Notes: a model not told the origin generated them from the letters alone. 64,000 nucleotides of DNA from JAAYBF01 sp963808105 (GCA_963808105.1 CAWEEH010000003.1:930001-994000), one strand, 5' to 3'. Positions 18,548 to 27,083 are shown, counted from the first letter of the stretch. Numbers and translations are program-made.

Positions 18548-19843
18548 CTATTCGATCGGCAGTGAGCCCTGCGGCGCCGCCGGCGCCAGGGCCTCGTCCA
18601 CCTGCGTCAGCTCCGCGCGGACGCGGGCCTCGACGGCCGCCAGCATCTCCTGCGCTCCGCCGATTCCGTTCTGCGCGGTGGTGAGCTGTGACTTGATCTT
18701 GCGGACGTCGTCCATCGCCGCGACCGCACGGGCCACGGTGGCGCGAATGGCCGCGGCGTCGATCTCATCCGCGCCCTCGCGCTGGGCGGTCACACGCGCA
18801 CGGGCGACGCGGTAGGCGAACTCGAGCTCCAGCGTGGACCCCTCGTCGGCGTCGAAGACCGCGATCATCTTGTCGCCCTGGTACTCGCGCAGCGAGTGCA
18901 GGCGGGCCGGCACCTCCTCGGGCGTGGGCACGACGAGCACCGCATAGTCGGCGTCGCGCTGCTCCATGGAGTCGTCGAGGTCCGCGTAGAACTTGGGCTT
19001 GGAGAGCTGCTTGTCCTTGGCCTCGACGACGATCCGGCCGCGCTCAGGGCCGGTGCAGCCGTCGATACCGATCAGGACATCGCCCTTCTTACCGCCGGCC
19101 CCGCTCTCGTCGCCGACCGGATCGGCCACGTCGCCGAGCACCGACGCGAGGGCGTCGAGCGCCTCTGCGACCGCCTCCTCGTAGCTGCGCCCCTTCGCGG
19201 TGCCGCGCTCGCGCTCCTCGGCGACCTCCTCGAGCTTCTGCTTCTCGTCGCGCAGGCCCTGGAGCTGCTTCTCCAGCTCGTTCATCTGAGCGAGCAGCGC
19301 CCGCTGGGTCTTGTGCTGGCGCTCGTCGGCCTCCTTGATGGCGTCGACCGTGCGGGCCTTGAAGTCCGCGAGCGGGTTCACGCCCTCGTCGGTGGACGCG
19401 AACTGCTTGCGCAGGTCGGCGTGTGAGCGCTGGAGCGCCTCGGCCACCAGCTCCTTGACGCGGTTCTGCACGGCTACGGAGCTGCCATCGGAGAAGAGCT
19501 CGTCGAGCGACTTGGACAGGTGACCGCTGTCGGGGTCGAACACCTCGTCGAGCTTCTCGCCGAGCTCCTCGGCCGCCCGCTTGGCGCGCTCGCCGAACTC
19601 GGCCTCGACGTTCTTGGACACCTTCTCGAACTCCGTCTTCACGAACTCGGCGTTCGCGCCCGTCTGCTCGCGATCGAGCACGCGCGCGCCGATCTCCAGC
19701 GCATCGATGGCGATCGCGTCAGGGTCGAGCGCCTCGGCGACCAGACGGGCAAGCGTCTCGTCGGCGACCACGAGCCCGTCGATGCGGACGCGGTCGTCCT
19801 GCGCGGAGACGTGGGGATGGCGAAGTGGGGTTGCGGCTTCCAT
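18548..19843 (-). CDS. Long coiled-coil protein with C-terminal PD-(D/E)XK nuclease-like core
   Basis: 431 residues. Residues about 60-215 are a charged, heptad-like coiled coil (EFEKVSKNVEAEFGERAKRA, EKQLQGLRDEKQKLEEVAEE). Residues about 218-320 look like a restriction-endonuclease fold: an acidic helix YEEAVAEALD, then GGKKGDVLIGI (Asp about 255), RIVVEAKDKQ (Glu273-x-Lys275) and a strand YAVLVVP. The D-(18)-ExK spacing fits a PD-(D/E)XK active site. The ending is helical. It resembles DUF2130-like coiled-coil proteins in layout, but I cannot assign a named family. No methyltransferase, helicase or toxin partner lies beside it. Role possibly in DNA processing or defence; uncertain. Confidence 0.6.
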   Translation of the reverse strand: MEAATPLRHPHVSAQDDRVRIDGLVVADETLARLVAEALDPDAIAIDALEIGARVLDREQTGANAEFVKTEFEKVSKNVEAEFGERAKRAAEELGEKLDEVFDPDSGHLSKSLDELFSDGSSVAVQNRVKELVAEALQRSHADLRKQFASTDEGVNPLADFKARTVDAIKEADERQHKTQRALLAQMNELEKQLQGLRDEKQKLEEVAEERERGTAKGRSYEEAVAEALDALASVLGDVADPVGDESGAGGKKGDVLIGIDGCTGPERGRIVVEAKDKQLSKPKFYADLDDSMEQRDADYAVLVVPTPEEVPARLHSLREYQGDKMIAVFDADEGSTLELEFAYRVARARVTAQREGADEIDAAAIRATVARAVAAMDDVRKIKSQLTTAQNGIGGAQEMLAAVEARVRAELTQVDEALAPAAPQGSLPIE

Positions 19844-19888
19844 GGGTTTGGAGTCGCACGCTACGCCTGGGTCCTGACGGAACGGGCG

Positions 19889-20644
19889 TCAGGTTGCAAC
19901 GGAGCGCTGCAGCGGCGCCAGCCAGTCGGCCGGGAAGACGGGCGGGACGCGCCCCGCGTAGGCCGGGAAATGGCGTGTGGCCTGGTCGGCCGCCGGCCGG
20001 CCCTCGATGGCCGGGCGCACGTCGTCGAAGTTCATCAGCAGGCGGGTGGTGGCACCGATCTGGAAGTCGGCGGCGTTGGGCTCCTCGCCACCGATCGTCC
20101 CGTCGCCGATCAGGGCATCCACGCGATCGAGCATGGCGGGCAGCGCGGCGAGGTCGGCGCGCACGCTGTCAGGGTCGGCCTTGTTGATGCGCGAGCCCAG
20201 GGCGATCAGAGGGCCCGCGGTGGCCGCGGCGACCTTCGGGGGGATCCCCATGAGCGGCCGCTCGAGGAAGGTGGCCAGCGAAGAGCGGTCCTCGCCGAGG
20301 GCCCAATAGGACATCCGGCGCGGGATGGGCTGGTAGATCTCGTCCCCCCACTGCTCGGCCGCGGTCACGGCCGCGCGCCGATCGGGGTCGCCGGGGAACA
20401 GCGGCGGCTCGGGCACCATGCGATCCAGCTCGCGGGAGATGGCGCGGGTGGTCTGCAGGCGACGGCCGTCGTCGAAGCGCATGGCCGGGACGGTCGGCCC
20501 CGGGAAGCCGCGAGCGCGCAGGTACGGGCGGCAGAGCACGTTCGGGACGTCGACCAGCTTCCACTCGATGCCCTTGCGGTCGAGCATCGCGAGCCCCGCG
20601 CGAACGGGGTGCGAGCCGGGGATTCCGTAGACCTTGGCTTTCAC
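19889..20644 (-). CDS. Glutathione S-transferase-like protein
   Basis: 251 residues from a GTG at 20644: VKAKVYGIPGSHPVRAGLAM is the thioredoxin-like N-terminal beta-alpha of a GST, followed by TVPAMRFDDGRRLQTTRAIS (cis-Pro loop and the following helix). The C-terminal helical domain includes IGGEEPNAADFQIGATTRLL, matching the conserved N-capping box region. Most actinobacteria lack glutathione, so the thiol or even the transferase activity is uncertain. It is divergent from the marR gene across a 53-bp promoter region. Start chosen because the thioredoxin-like strand begins right after it. Confidence 0.7.
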   Translation of the reverse strand: MKAKVYGIPGSHPVRAGLAMLDRKGIEWKLVDVPNVLCRPYLRARGFPGPTVPAMRFDDGRRLQTTRAISRELDRMVPEPPLFPGDPDRRAAVTAAEQWGDEIYQPIPRRMSYWALGEDRSSLATFLERPLMGIPPKVAAATAGPLIALGSRINKADPDSVRADLAALPAMLDRVDALIGDGTIGGEEPNAADFQIGATTRLLMNFDDVRPAIEGRPAADQATRHFPAYAGRVPPVFPADWLAPLQRSVAT

Positions 20645-20688
20645 CAGGGCGACCCTAACCTTAGACGGATGTGTGCGCGCCTGCAATA

Positions 20689-20704
20689 CTTGCGTGCATG
20701 CAAG
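20689..20704. promoter_or_regulatory. Candidate MarR operator palindrome overlapping the marR start
   Basis: CTTGCGTGCATGCAAG is a 14-of-16 palindrome spanning the ATG at 20698, right after an AATACT (-10-like) hexamer. TTGCATGCAA-type palindromes are common operators of MarR-family regulators. It could block both the MarR/MFS operon and the divergent GST-like gene. Confidence 0.5.
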
Positions 20705-21156
20705 CAACAGATCTGGCACCGGAGCTCGGCGCCCTCATGCGCCACCTGCTCGTGAACACGGGGCAGGGCTTCTTCCATGAGGTCGAGCGGCTCGAACTGT
20801 CGCTCTCCCAGATCAAGACCTTGATGTTCATGGCCGACCGCGAGCCCGAGACCCTGAAAGCCATCAGCGAGGAGGTCGGCCTCTCCCTCCCGGGCGTGAG
20901 CCGAGCCATCGATGGCCTGCACAAGCGCGGGATGGTGAAGCGCGTCGAGGACCCCGTCGACCGCCGCGCCAAGCGCGTGTCCCTCACCGCCAAGGGCCGC
21001 CGGACGATGGAGGGCCTGATGGAGCTGCGCCTCGCCGGTCTACGGGCTTTCGTCGACGGCCTGACCGACGACGAGCGCGAGGCACTCGCCAATGGCCTCG
21101 AACCCTTGATGGAGCGCCCGGAGATCGCGGCGCTGATACCCGGGAGGAAACGATGA
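20698..21156 (+). CDS. MarR-family transcriptional regulator
   Basis: 152 residues from ATG 20698. Winged-helix signature: LSLSQIKTLMFMADREPETL, then ISEEVGLSLPGVSRAIDGLH (recognition helix) and GMVKRVEDPVDRRAKRVSLT (wing with the conserved DxRRxKRVxLT). Dimeric repressors of this family usually respond to phenolic or drug-like ligands. The TGA overlaps the ATG of the MFS exporter (ATGA), a classic marR-emrB arrangement, so it most likely represses that exporter and itself. A longer frame back to 20671 has no support; the ATG at 20698 has a -10-like AATACT 7 nt upstream. Confidence 0.85.
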   Translation: MQATDLAPELGALMRHLLVNTGQGFFHEVERLELSLSQIKTLMFMADREPETLKAISEEVGLSLPGVSRAIDGLHKRGMVKRVEDPVDRRAKRVSLTAKGRRTMEGLMELRLAGLRAFVDGLTDDEREALANGLEPLMERPEIAALIPGRKR

Positions 21157-22727
21157 CTGAACGAATTCGACTTAACGACGGAAACCGCCGCTGGTGGACG
21201 CTCGCGGCCATGTGCTTCGCCCTCTTCATGGTGATGCTCGACAACACCGTGGTGAACGTGGCGCTGCCCTCGATCCAGGACGACCTGGGGGCCTCGCTCT
21301 CGGGCCTCGAGTGGACCGTGAACGCCTACACGCTCACCTTCGCCGTGCTGCTGGTCACCGGCGGGCGCCTGGGCGACCTCTTCGGCCGGCGAAAGATGTT
21401 CCTCTGGGGCGTTGTCGTGTTCGCGCTGTCGAGCGCTGCGATCGGGTTCGCCCCGTCGCAGGCCTGGCTCGTGGCAGGCCGCGCGATCCAGGGCACGGGC
21501 GCGGCGTTCATGCTCCCGGCGACCCTGTCGATCATCACCAACGCGTTCCCCGCCGAGGAGCGCGGCAAGGCGATCGGCACGTGGGCAGGCGTGTCCGCGT
21601 TGGCGCTGGCGATTGGCCCGGTGGTGGGCGGCGCGCTCGCCGAGCACGTCTCCTGGCGAGCGATTTTCTTCCTCAACCTCCCCGTGGCCGCCGGTGCCGT
21701 GGCCGTCACGCTGTTCGCGGCGCACGAGTCCCGCGACGAGACCGTTGACCGCGCGGTCGATTGGCCGGGCGTGGTCACGCTGTCGGCCGGGCTGACGGCC
21801 CTGGTCCTCGCCCTGGTGGAGGGCAACCAGTGGGGCTGGGGCTCTCCGGAGATCGTCGCCCTGTTCGCGACGGCGGTGATCGGCCTCGTGGGGTTCGTCG
21901 TACTCGAGCGGCGGGTGAACGCTCCGATGCTGGACTTCCGCTTCTTCCGCTCGCGCACCTTCCTCGGCGCGAACGTGGTGGCGTTCATCGTCACGTTCGC
22001 CATGCTCGCCACCTTCTTCTTCGTGGCGCTCTACATGCAGAACTTCCTCGACTACGGTCCGCTGGAGGCCGGGGTGAGGTTCCTGCCGGCGACGGTGGTG
22101 ATCATCGTGGTCGCCCCGATCGCCGGGCGGCTGGCCGACAAGGTCGGGCCGCGCCGTCTGATGACGGGCGGGCTGCTCGTGGTGGCGGTGTCGATGTATC
22201 TCCAGACCCACATCACCGTTGACAGCGGCTACGGCGTCCTCCTCCCCGCCTTCATGCTGATGGGCCTGGGGATGGGCTTCGTGATGTCCCCGATGTCCAC
22301 GGCGGCGATGAACGCCGTGACCGAGTCCAAGGCTGGCGCGGCGTCCGGGATCCTGTCGATGAGCCGCATGGTGGGCGGCACGTTCGGCGTCGCCGCGCTG
22401 GGCGCTCTGTTCCAGCACCTGAGCAACGAACGGCTGGCGGACTCACTCGCCGGAACCGGCGTGACCGCCGCGCAGCGACAGCACCTGGTCGAGAACCTCG
22501 GCGCGGGCGCGGGCGGCGACACCGTTCGCGGCCTCGATCCCGCCACGGCGGAGCAGGTGGGCCACGCGGTGAAGGATTCCTTCATCCATGCTCTGTCGAG
22601 CGGCATGTGGCTGGCCACCGGCCTCGCGCTCACCGGCGCGCTGGCGGCCTGGCTGCTGGTGTCCGACACGCGAGCCACCGCGCCCTCCGGACAGCCCGAG
22701 CCCGATCGAGAGCTCGTAGCGGCCTGA
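21153..22727 (+). CDS. MFS drug exporter, DHA2 (EmrB/QacA) family, 14 TM
   Basis: 524 residues. The DHA2 motifs are clear: MVMLDNTVVNVALPSIQDDL in TM1, GRLGDLFGRRKMF (motif A) and GRAIQGTGAAFMLPATLSII (motif B region), GPVVGGALAEHVSWRAIFFL (motif C). About 14 hydrophobic helices span the length. It is a proton-driven multidrug or metabolite exporter in the cytoplasmic membrane. Translationally coupled to the upstream MarR regulator, so probably induced by its substrate. The drug range cannot be predicted. Confidence 0.9.
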   Translation: MTERIRLNDGNRRWWTLAAMCFALFMVMLDNTVVNVALPSIQDDLGASLSGLEWTVNAYTLTFAVLLVTGGRLGDLFGRRKMFLWGVVVFALSSAAIGFAPSQAWLVAGRAIQGTGAAFMLPATLSIITNAFPAEERGKAIGTWAGVSALALAIGPVVGGALAEHVSWRAIFFLNLPVAAGAVAVTLFAAHESRDETVDRAVDWPGVVTLSAGLTALVLALVEGNQWGWGSPEIVALFATAVIGLVGFVVLERRVNAPMLDFRFFRSRTFLGANVVAFIVTFAMLATFFFVALYMQNFLDYGPLEAGVRFLPATVVIIVVAPIAGRLADKVGPRRLMTGGLLVVAVSMYLQTHITVDSGYGVLLPAFMLMGLGMGFVMSPMSTAAMNAVTESKAGAASGILSMSRMVGGTFGVAALGALFQHLSNERLADSLAGTGVTAAQRQHLVENLGAGAGGDTVRGLDPATAEQVGHAVKDSFIHALSSGMWLATGLALTGALAAWLLVSDTRATAPSGQPEPDRELVAA

Positions 22728-22736
22728 TCTGAATCG

Positions 22737-22778
22737 GTTGGAGGGTTGTGGTCGCTATGGCGACGACAACCCTCCAAC
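22737..22778. terminator. Strong bidirectional hairpin terminator
   Basis: GTTGGAGGGTTGT (22737-22749) pairs perfectly with ACAACCCTCCAAC (22766-22778). An inner GTCGC/GCGAC stem with a TATG loop extends the hairpin. It lies between two convergent MFS genes; the stop codon of the minus-strand gene sits in the loop. Confidence 0.85.
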
Positions 22779-23882
22779 GGATCGAGCCAGGAGCGCGGCG
22801 GCGAGACACAGGAGGACGACCACCACCAGCGCGCTCCGCAGGCTCGAGGCGCCGGACAGGAGGCCGATGGTGGCGGGACCTGCCATGAAGCCCACGTAAC
22901 CGGCGCCCGACACCGCCGCGATCGCCGGAGCCTCGGCATCCCCACCGGCCCTTGCAGCGGCGCTCACGATCAACGGGAACGCCGAGGCCAGCCCGAGTCC
23001 CATCAGTGCAAACCCGGCAACGGATGGCGCGGGCGCAGCGAACGCGAGGGAGCTCGCCAGGCCAAGAGCGGCCAGGAGCGCTCCCCCTCGCACCACCAGC
23101 CCCGGCCCAAACCGCTCGGCCCAGCGATCGCCTTGCAGGCGGCCGAGCGCCATCGTCAGCGAAAAAGCTGTGAGTCCCGCCGCCGCCAGCGCCTGGCTCG
23201 CGCCCGCCGAGTCGTTCAGGAAAACGGCGCTCCAGTCGGTCACCGATCCCTCAGCGAGCAGCACGCAGAAGGCCGCCACGCCCAGCGCGAGCAGCGCGCG
23301 GGACGGGCGGGCGAAGGCCGGCCCGCCGTCCAGCGTCCCCGCGCGCGGCAGGCCCGCGAACGCGAGCGCCGCGACGAGGGCCACCGCCACGGCCACGAGC
23401 GCCAGGTGCGCTTCCGGGTCTACCTCGGCCGCCGCCGCCAGCGCGCCGAGGCCCGCCCCCGTCATCGCGCCGAACGAGAACGCGGCGTGCATCGAGGAGA
23501 GCATCCGCCGGCCCCGCGACCGCTCGACCTCGACCCCCATCACGTTGATCGCCACGTCGAGCACGCCGTTGGCCAGCCCCATCGCGAACAGCACCGCCGC
23601 CAGTACCTCTATCGACGAGGCCTGCGCCGCCAGGGGCAGGCCCGCGCCGTAGACGATCGTGGCCGGCACCGCCACCGCCACCACTCCCCCGCGAGAGATC
23701 ATCCAGCCCGCCAGCGGCTGTGCCACCACCAGCCCCGCCGTGGCGAGGAACAGGGCGAGGCCCAGCTGCCCATCGCTCGCCCCGAGGGTGTCCTTGATCG
23801 CGGGCAGGCGCGCGAAGAACGAGCTGAACACCACGCCGTTGAGAAAGAAGAGCGTGGTGACGGCTGTGCGGGGATTTCGCAT
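22755..23882 (-). CDS. MFS transporter (FucP/YbjJ-like, 12 TM)
   Basis: 375 residues from the ATG at 23882 (MRNPRTAVTTLFFLNGVVFS). About 12 hydrophobic helices are present, with ARLPAIKDTLGASDGQLGLA after TM1 and a SMHAAFSFGAMTGAG helix in mid-protein. GVLDVAINVMGVEVE and this SMHA motif are seen in the YbjJ/FucP-like branch of MFS transporters. Substrate unknown, possibly a sugar or small metabolite. The open frame extends upstream to 23993 across the divergent ccr gene, but the chosen ATG fits the first helix. Only 28 bp separate it from ccr. Confidence 0.75.
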   Translation of the reverse strand: MRNPRTAVTTLFFLNGVVFSSFFARLPAIKDTLGASDGQLGLALFLATAGLVVAQPLAGWMISRGGVVAVAVPATIVYGAGLPLAAQASSIEVLAAVLFAMGLANGVLDVAINVMGVEVERSRGRRMLSSMHAAFSFGAMTGAGLGALAAAAEVDPEAHLALVAVAVALVAALAFAGLPRAGTLDGGPAFARPSRALLALGVAAFCVLLAEGSVTDWSAVFLNDSAGASQALAAAGLTAFSLTMALGRLQGDRWAERFGPGLVVRGGALLAALGLASSLAFAAPAPSVAGFALMGLGLASAFPLIVSAAARAGGDAEAPAIAAVSGAGYVGFMAGPATIGLLSGASSLRSALVVVVLLCLAAALLARSVGGLSSP

Positions 23883-23910
23883 TCGGGACTCGGGTATTCT
23901 GTCGCGCCCT

Positions 23911-25170
23911 ATGGCCTCCATTGACCTGACGAACGTGTCCGACGTGTCCACTGAGCCCGGCGAGCTACCCGAGAAGATGGCCGCCTGGGTCATCCGCGAG
24001 GAACGCGAGGGCGAGCCGCGCGACGCCTTCCAGCTCGAGGAGATCGAGGTGCCCGAGCCGGGTGCCTTCGAGGTCGTCGTGCGCGTGATGGCCGCGGGCG
24101 TGAACTACAACAACGTCTGGGCCGCCCTCGGCGAGCCGGTGGGCGTGTGGCGCTACGGCGACCACCCGGAGTTCGGCCACCACATCGGCGGCTCGGACGC
24201 CTCGGGCGTCGTGTGGAAGGTCGGCGAGGGCGTGACCCGCTGGAAGCCCGGCGACGAGGTCGTGATCCACTGCAACATGGCCTCCTACGAGGACCCGGAG
24301 GTCCACGGCCTCGATCCGATGGCCGCCCCCAGCCAGATGATCTGGGGCTACGAGACCACCTGGGGCTCCTTCGCGCAGTTCACCAAGGTCCAGGCCCAGC
24401 AGCTTCTGCCCAAGCCGCCGCAGCTCACCTGGGAGGAGGCCTCCTCCTACGGCCTCGTCTACTTCACCGCCTACCGGATGCTGATGGACCAGTGCAACCT
24501 CCAGGGCGGCGACAAGGTGCTGATCTGGGGCGCCGCCGGCGGCCTCGGCGTGTTCGCCGTGCAGCTGTGCGCCATGGCCGGCGCGGAGTGCGTGGGCGTG
24601 GTGTCGTCGGCCGAGAAGGGCGCGCTGGTGGAGCAGCTCGGGGCCACCGGCTGGATCGACCGCAACGAGTTCAAGGGCATGATGCGCACCGGCAACGAGA
24701 CGCCGGATGAGGAGAAGGCCCGCTTCAAGGAGTCGCGCCGGTTCGCGAAGGCCGTCAAGGAGATCCTCGGCGAGGCGCCCAACATCGTGTTCGAGCACGT
24801 CGGCGCGGCCACGTTCCCCACGTCGGTGTTCACCGTGAGGCCGTTCGGCAAGGTTGTGATCTGCGCCGGCACGACGGGCTACAACCTCGACTTCGACGTC
24901 CGCTACCTGTGGATGAAGCAGAAGCAGATCATCGGCTCGCACTTCGCCAACGCGTGGGAGTGCAACAAGGCCAACCAGCTGATCGAGAACGGCCAGATCC
25001 GCCCGGTGCTGTGGAAGACGTTCGGCTTCGACGGCGTGGCCGAGGCACACCAGCTGATGCGCGACAACGGACACCTGGGCAAGATCTCGATCCTCGTTGG
25101 AGCCGAGAAGGAGGGCCAGGGCAAGACGGCCGAGGGCGAGGGGGCCATCGTCGCGGAGGTTGGTGCATGA
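23911..25170 (+). CDS. ccr: Crotonyl-CoA carboxylase/reductase
   Basis: 419 residues of the zinc-free MDR superfamily. Motifs: GVNYNNVWAALGEPVGVWRY, HHIGGSDASGVVWKVGEGV, GYETTWGSFAQFTKVQAQQ, the NADPH-binding GAAGGLGVFAVQLCAMAGAE and GSHFANAWECNKAN. VNYNNVW, WGYET and SHFAN are characteristic of Ccr, which reductively carboxylates crotonyl-CoA to (2S)-ethylmalonyl-CoA, the committed step of the ethylmalonyl-CoA pathway. It can also supply ethylmalonyl-CoA to polyketides, but no PKS is seen here and the mutase Ecm lies 2 kb away. The TGA overlaps the next ATG (ATGA). Confidence 0.92.
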   Translation: MASIDLTNVSDVSTEPGELPEKMAAWVIREEREGEPRDAFQLEEIEVPEPGAFEVVVRVMAAGVNYNNVWAALGEPVGVWRYGDHPEFGHHIGGSDASGVVWKVGEGVTRWKPGDEVVIHCNMASYEDPEVHGLDPMAAPSQMIWGYETTWGSFAQFTKVQAQQLLPKPPQLTWEEASSYGLVYFTAYRMLMDQCNLQGGDKVLIWGAAGGLGVFAVQLCAMAGAECVGVVSSAEKGALVEQLGATGWIDRNEFKGMMRTGNETPDEEKARFKESRRFAKAVKEILGEAPNIVFEHVGAATFPTSVFTVRPFGKVVICAGTTGYNLDFDVRYLWMKQKQIIGSHFANAWECNKANQLIENGQIRPVLWKTFGFDGVAEAHQLMRDNGHLGKISILVGAEKEGQGKTAEGEGAIVAEVGA

Positions 25171-25493
25171 GCGAATACGCCGTCGAGATCAACTGGCAGG
25201 TCACCCCGTTCCGGGGCGACAAGTTCCAGGAGACCTGGATGCCGGTGGCCGAGGCGGCGCTCGACTTCGGCGCCACCGGCTGGGCGCTCTTCCGCAACAC
25301 CGACGGGCTGCTGGACTTCACCCAGTACGCGTTCTTCGAGTCGAAGCTCGACTTCGACCGCTACTGGTACTCAGACGAGCTGCTCAAGGCTCGTGAGGAC
25401 ATCGCCGGCTGGTACATCGTGCCGCTGGTCCCCATCGTGCACAAGATCGCCGGGATGGGAACGCTCGCGCCGGAGCCGGCGCGCGACGCCTAG
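25167..25493 (+). CDS. Small protein coupled to ccr, function unknown
   Basis: 108 residues: MSEYAVEINWQVTPFRGDKF, DFGATGWALFRNTDGLLDF, TQYAFFESKLDFDRYWYSDE, IAGWYIVPLVPIVHKIAG. The alternating strand-helix pattern with many aromatic residues suggests a dimeric alpha/beta-barrel (ABM/ferredoxin-like) fold, but this is a guess. It overlaps the ccr stop by ATGA and is followed by a terminator, so it is almost certainly co-translated with ccr and probably serves the same pathway. No family recognised. Confidence 0.65.
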   Translation: MSEYAVEINWQVTPFRGDKFQETWMPVAEAALDFGATGWALFRNTDGLLDFTQYAFFESKLDFDRYWYSDELLKAREDIAGWYIVPLVPIVHKIAGMGTLAPEPARDA

Positions 25494-25519
25494 CCCGACT
25501 CAGGCCTAGCGGAGTGAAC

Positions 25520-25542
25520 TCTTCCACCTATGTGGTGGAAGA
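25520..25542. terminator. Hairpin terminator between convergent genes
   Basis: TCTTCCACC (25520-25528), a 5-nt loop, and GGTGGAAGA (25534-25542): a perfect 9-bp stem between the ccr operon and the cupin gene. Confidence 0.75.
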
Positions 25543-25559
25543 TCGCACGCAGCTTCCGG

Positions 25560-25934
25560 CTACATGGGTCCGGACGGCCTAACCACCGTGTCCTCGTGCG
25601 AGTACGCGGGGGCGCAGGAGCACAGCAGCACCAGCGGCTCCTCCCCCGTGTTCCACAGCTTGTGCTCCACGCCGGGCGGGATCACCACGCAGTCGCCCGC
25701 GCTGACCTCGGACTCCTCGTCGCCGAGCTTCATCCGCCCGCTTCCCGCGGTGAAGAAGTAGATCTCCTCCGACCGCCGGTGGAAGTGGGCCTCGGTCTCC
25801 CCTCCCGGCGGCACGGTGGCCTCCGCCAGCGACTGATTCTCCGTAGCCAGCGAGACCGCCCCCGCGAGCTCGCGGATCGTGGAGCCGTCGAGCGTGGTGA
25901 ACGCTTCGGCGTCCGCCAGTCGCCCGACCTTCAT
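25560..25934 (-). CDS. Cupin-domain protein
   Basis: 124 residues with one cupin barrel. Motif 1 is ETEAHFHRRSEEIYFFTAGSG (GxxxxHxH...E) and motif 2 is AGDCVVIPPGVEHKLWNTG (PxGxxHxxxN). Both metal-binding His clusters are present, so a metal site is plausible. Such single cupins may be sugar or small-molecule dioxygenases, isomerases or sensors; no better assignment is possible. The ATG overlaps the clpS TGA by one base, placing it last in a clpS-containing operon. Confidence 0.75.
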   Translation of the reverse strand: MKVGRLADAEAFTTLDGSTIRELAGAVSLATENQSLAEATVPPGGETEAHFHRRSEEIYFFTAGSGRMKLGDEESEVSAGDCVVIPPGVEHKLWNTGEEPLVLLCSCAPAYSHEDTVVRPSGPM

Positions 25935-26224
25935 CAACCCTCCTCGAGCGGGGCCATCGTGAGGCCCTCGTCGCGCAGCTGCTCCCAGTAGTGCTCGGCC
26001 GTCTCCTTCATGCCGGTCCAGACGATCGCCTGGCCGGAGTTGTGGATCTTGTCCGCGATCGCGTAACCCTGGTCCAGCGACATGCCCGGGATCACGCGCG
26101 AGAGCGCCGAGGCGACCCCGTCGAAGGTGTTGTGGTTGTCATTGAGCACGATCACGCGCCAGTTACCGCCCAGGCCGCTGCCGGGGCCGGCGCTGCGGGG
26201 CTTCTCGATCGTGGAGGAGCTCAT
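25934..26224 (-). CDS. clpS: ATP-dependent Clp protease adaptor ClpS
   Basis: 96 residues. NWRVIVLNDNHNTFDGVASA, then SRVIPGMSLDQGYAIADKIH, NSGQAIVWTG and KETAEHYWEQL follow the ClpS fold. ClpS binds the N-domain of the ClpA/ClpC chaperone and delivers N-degron substrates to ClpP. The NDN turn and the His of KIH fit the N-end residue pocket. The Asp usually next in ND(D/E) is Asn here, which is tolerated in actinobacterial forms. ATG 26224 overlaps the TGA of the MBL gene (ATGA). Confidence 0.85.
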   Translation of the reverse strand: MSSSTIEKPRSAGPGSGLGGNWRVIVLNDNHNTFDGVASALSRVIPGMSLDQGYAIADKIHNSGQAIVWTGMKETAEHYWEQLRDEGLTMAPLEEG

Positions 26225-27058
26225 GCGGCGGGGGCCACCTTGTCCCAGTAGCGCCGCAGGCCCATGCCGAGCTGGTCCGGTGGCGCCGCCTGGATCAGCG
26301 CCTCGGCGGTCTCGGCGTCCACGGCGCTGCGCGTCTCTGCCTCCGACCATTCCGCGAACTCCTCGGGCGAGAGCTCCCGCGCGCGGCGCGCGCGGCTGCT
26401 CAGCGACTCGCGGGCGCGCTCGAGCTGCTCGGGCACGTCCTCGAAGCGGCCGAAGTGCGTGAGGCACAGGGCCGTGGGCCGCCACGCCTCGATCAGGTCG
26501 ATCGACGCCAGCCACCGGTCCACGTCGATGTCGGGCGGCGGCGTGGGCGCCACCGTGTACTCGTGCGGAGGCAGGCGCACGCCCGCCATGTCGCCCACGT
26601 ATGCGGTGCCGGTGTCGCCGTCTAGGTAGCTCACGTGGTGGGACGCGTGCCCCGGCGTGTAGGCCACGCTGAAGCCCTCCGCGCGCTCGCCGCCCGCCAG
26701 CGCCTGGATCCGCTCCGGGTCGATCGGCGCCACCTCGCCCCACAGCTCCTCCATCCGGTCGCCGTAGAGGCGGCCGGCGCTCTCCAGCAGCTTGGACGGG
26801 TCGACGAGATGGGGCGCGCCCGCGCTCGTGCACGTAGACGATCAGCTCCGGGAACCGGCGCGCCAGGACGCCCGCGGCGCCCGCGTGATCGAGGTGGATG
26901 TGGGTGAGCAGCAGCGCGTAGGGCTCGCCCTCGAGCCCGTCCAGCAGGGTCTCCACGGTGGATGCGGGGCCCGGATCCACGATCAGCCCGGGATAGGCCT
27001 CGAAAGCGCAGATCACGCGCTCGCGGCCCAGATGCTCGGTGTCAATGGCTCTGCTCAT
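26221..27058 (-). CDS. Metallo-beta-lactamase-fold hydrolase (frameshifted)
   Basis: About 279 residues when joined. The N-terminal half has the zinc motif LLTHIHLDHAGAAGVLARRF (HxHxDH); after the break come YTPGHASHHVSYLD, YVGDMAGVRLPP and LCLTHFGRFEDV, supplying the remaining His/Asp ligands. These belong to glyoxalase II/MBL-type hydrolases. The frame breaks near 26816 (extra C in GCGGGCGCGCC), where VYVHERGAPHLVDPSKLLES would be continuous. ATG 27058 lies close to the divergent ecm start. A role in thioester (CoA ester) or other ester hydrolysis is possible given the neighbours, but unproven. Confidence 0.8.
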
Positions 27059-27070
27059 GCCCTTCGACCA

Positions 27071-27076
27071 TACAAT
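27071..27076 (+). promoter_or_regulatory. -10 element for a leaderless ecm transcript
   Basis: TACAAT followed by 7 nt and then the in-frame GTG at 27084. This spacing is typical of leaderless actinobacterial mRNAs and decides the start chosen for the mutase. Confidence 0.5.
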
Positions 27077-27083
27077 TCCCCGT

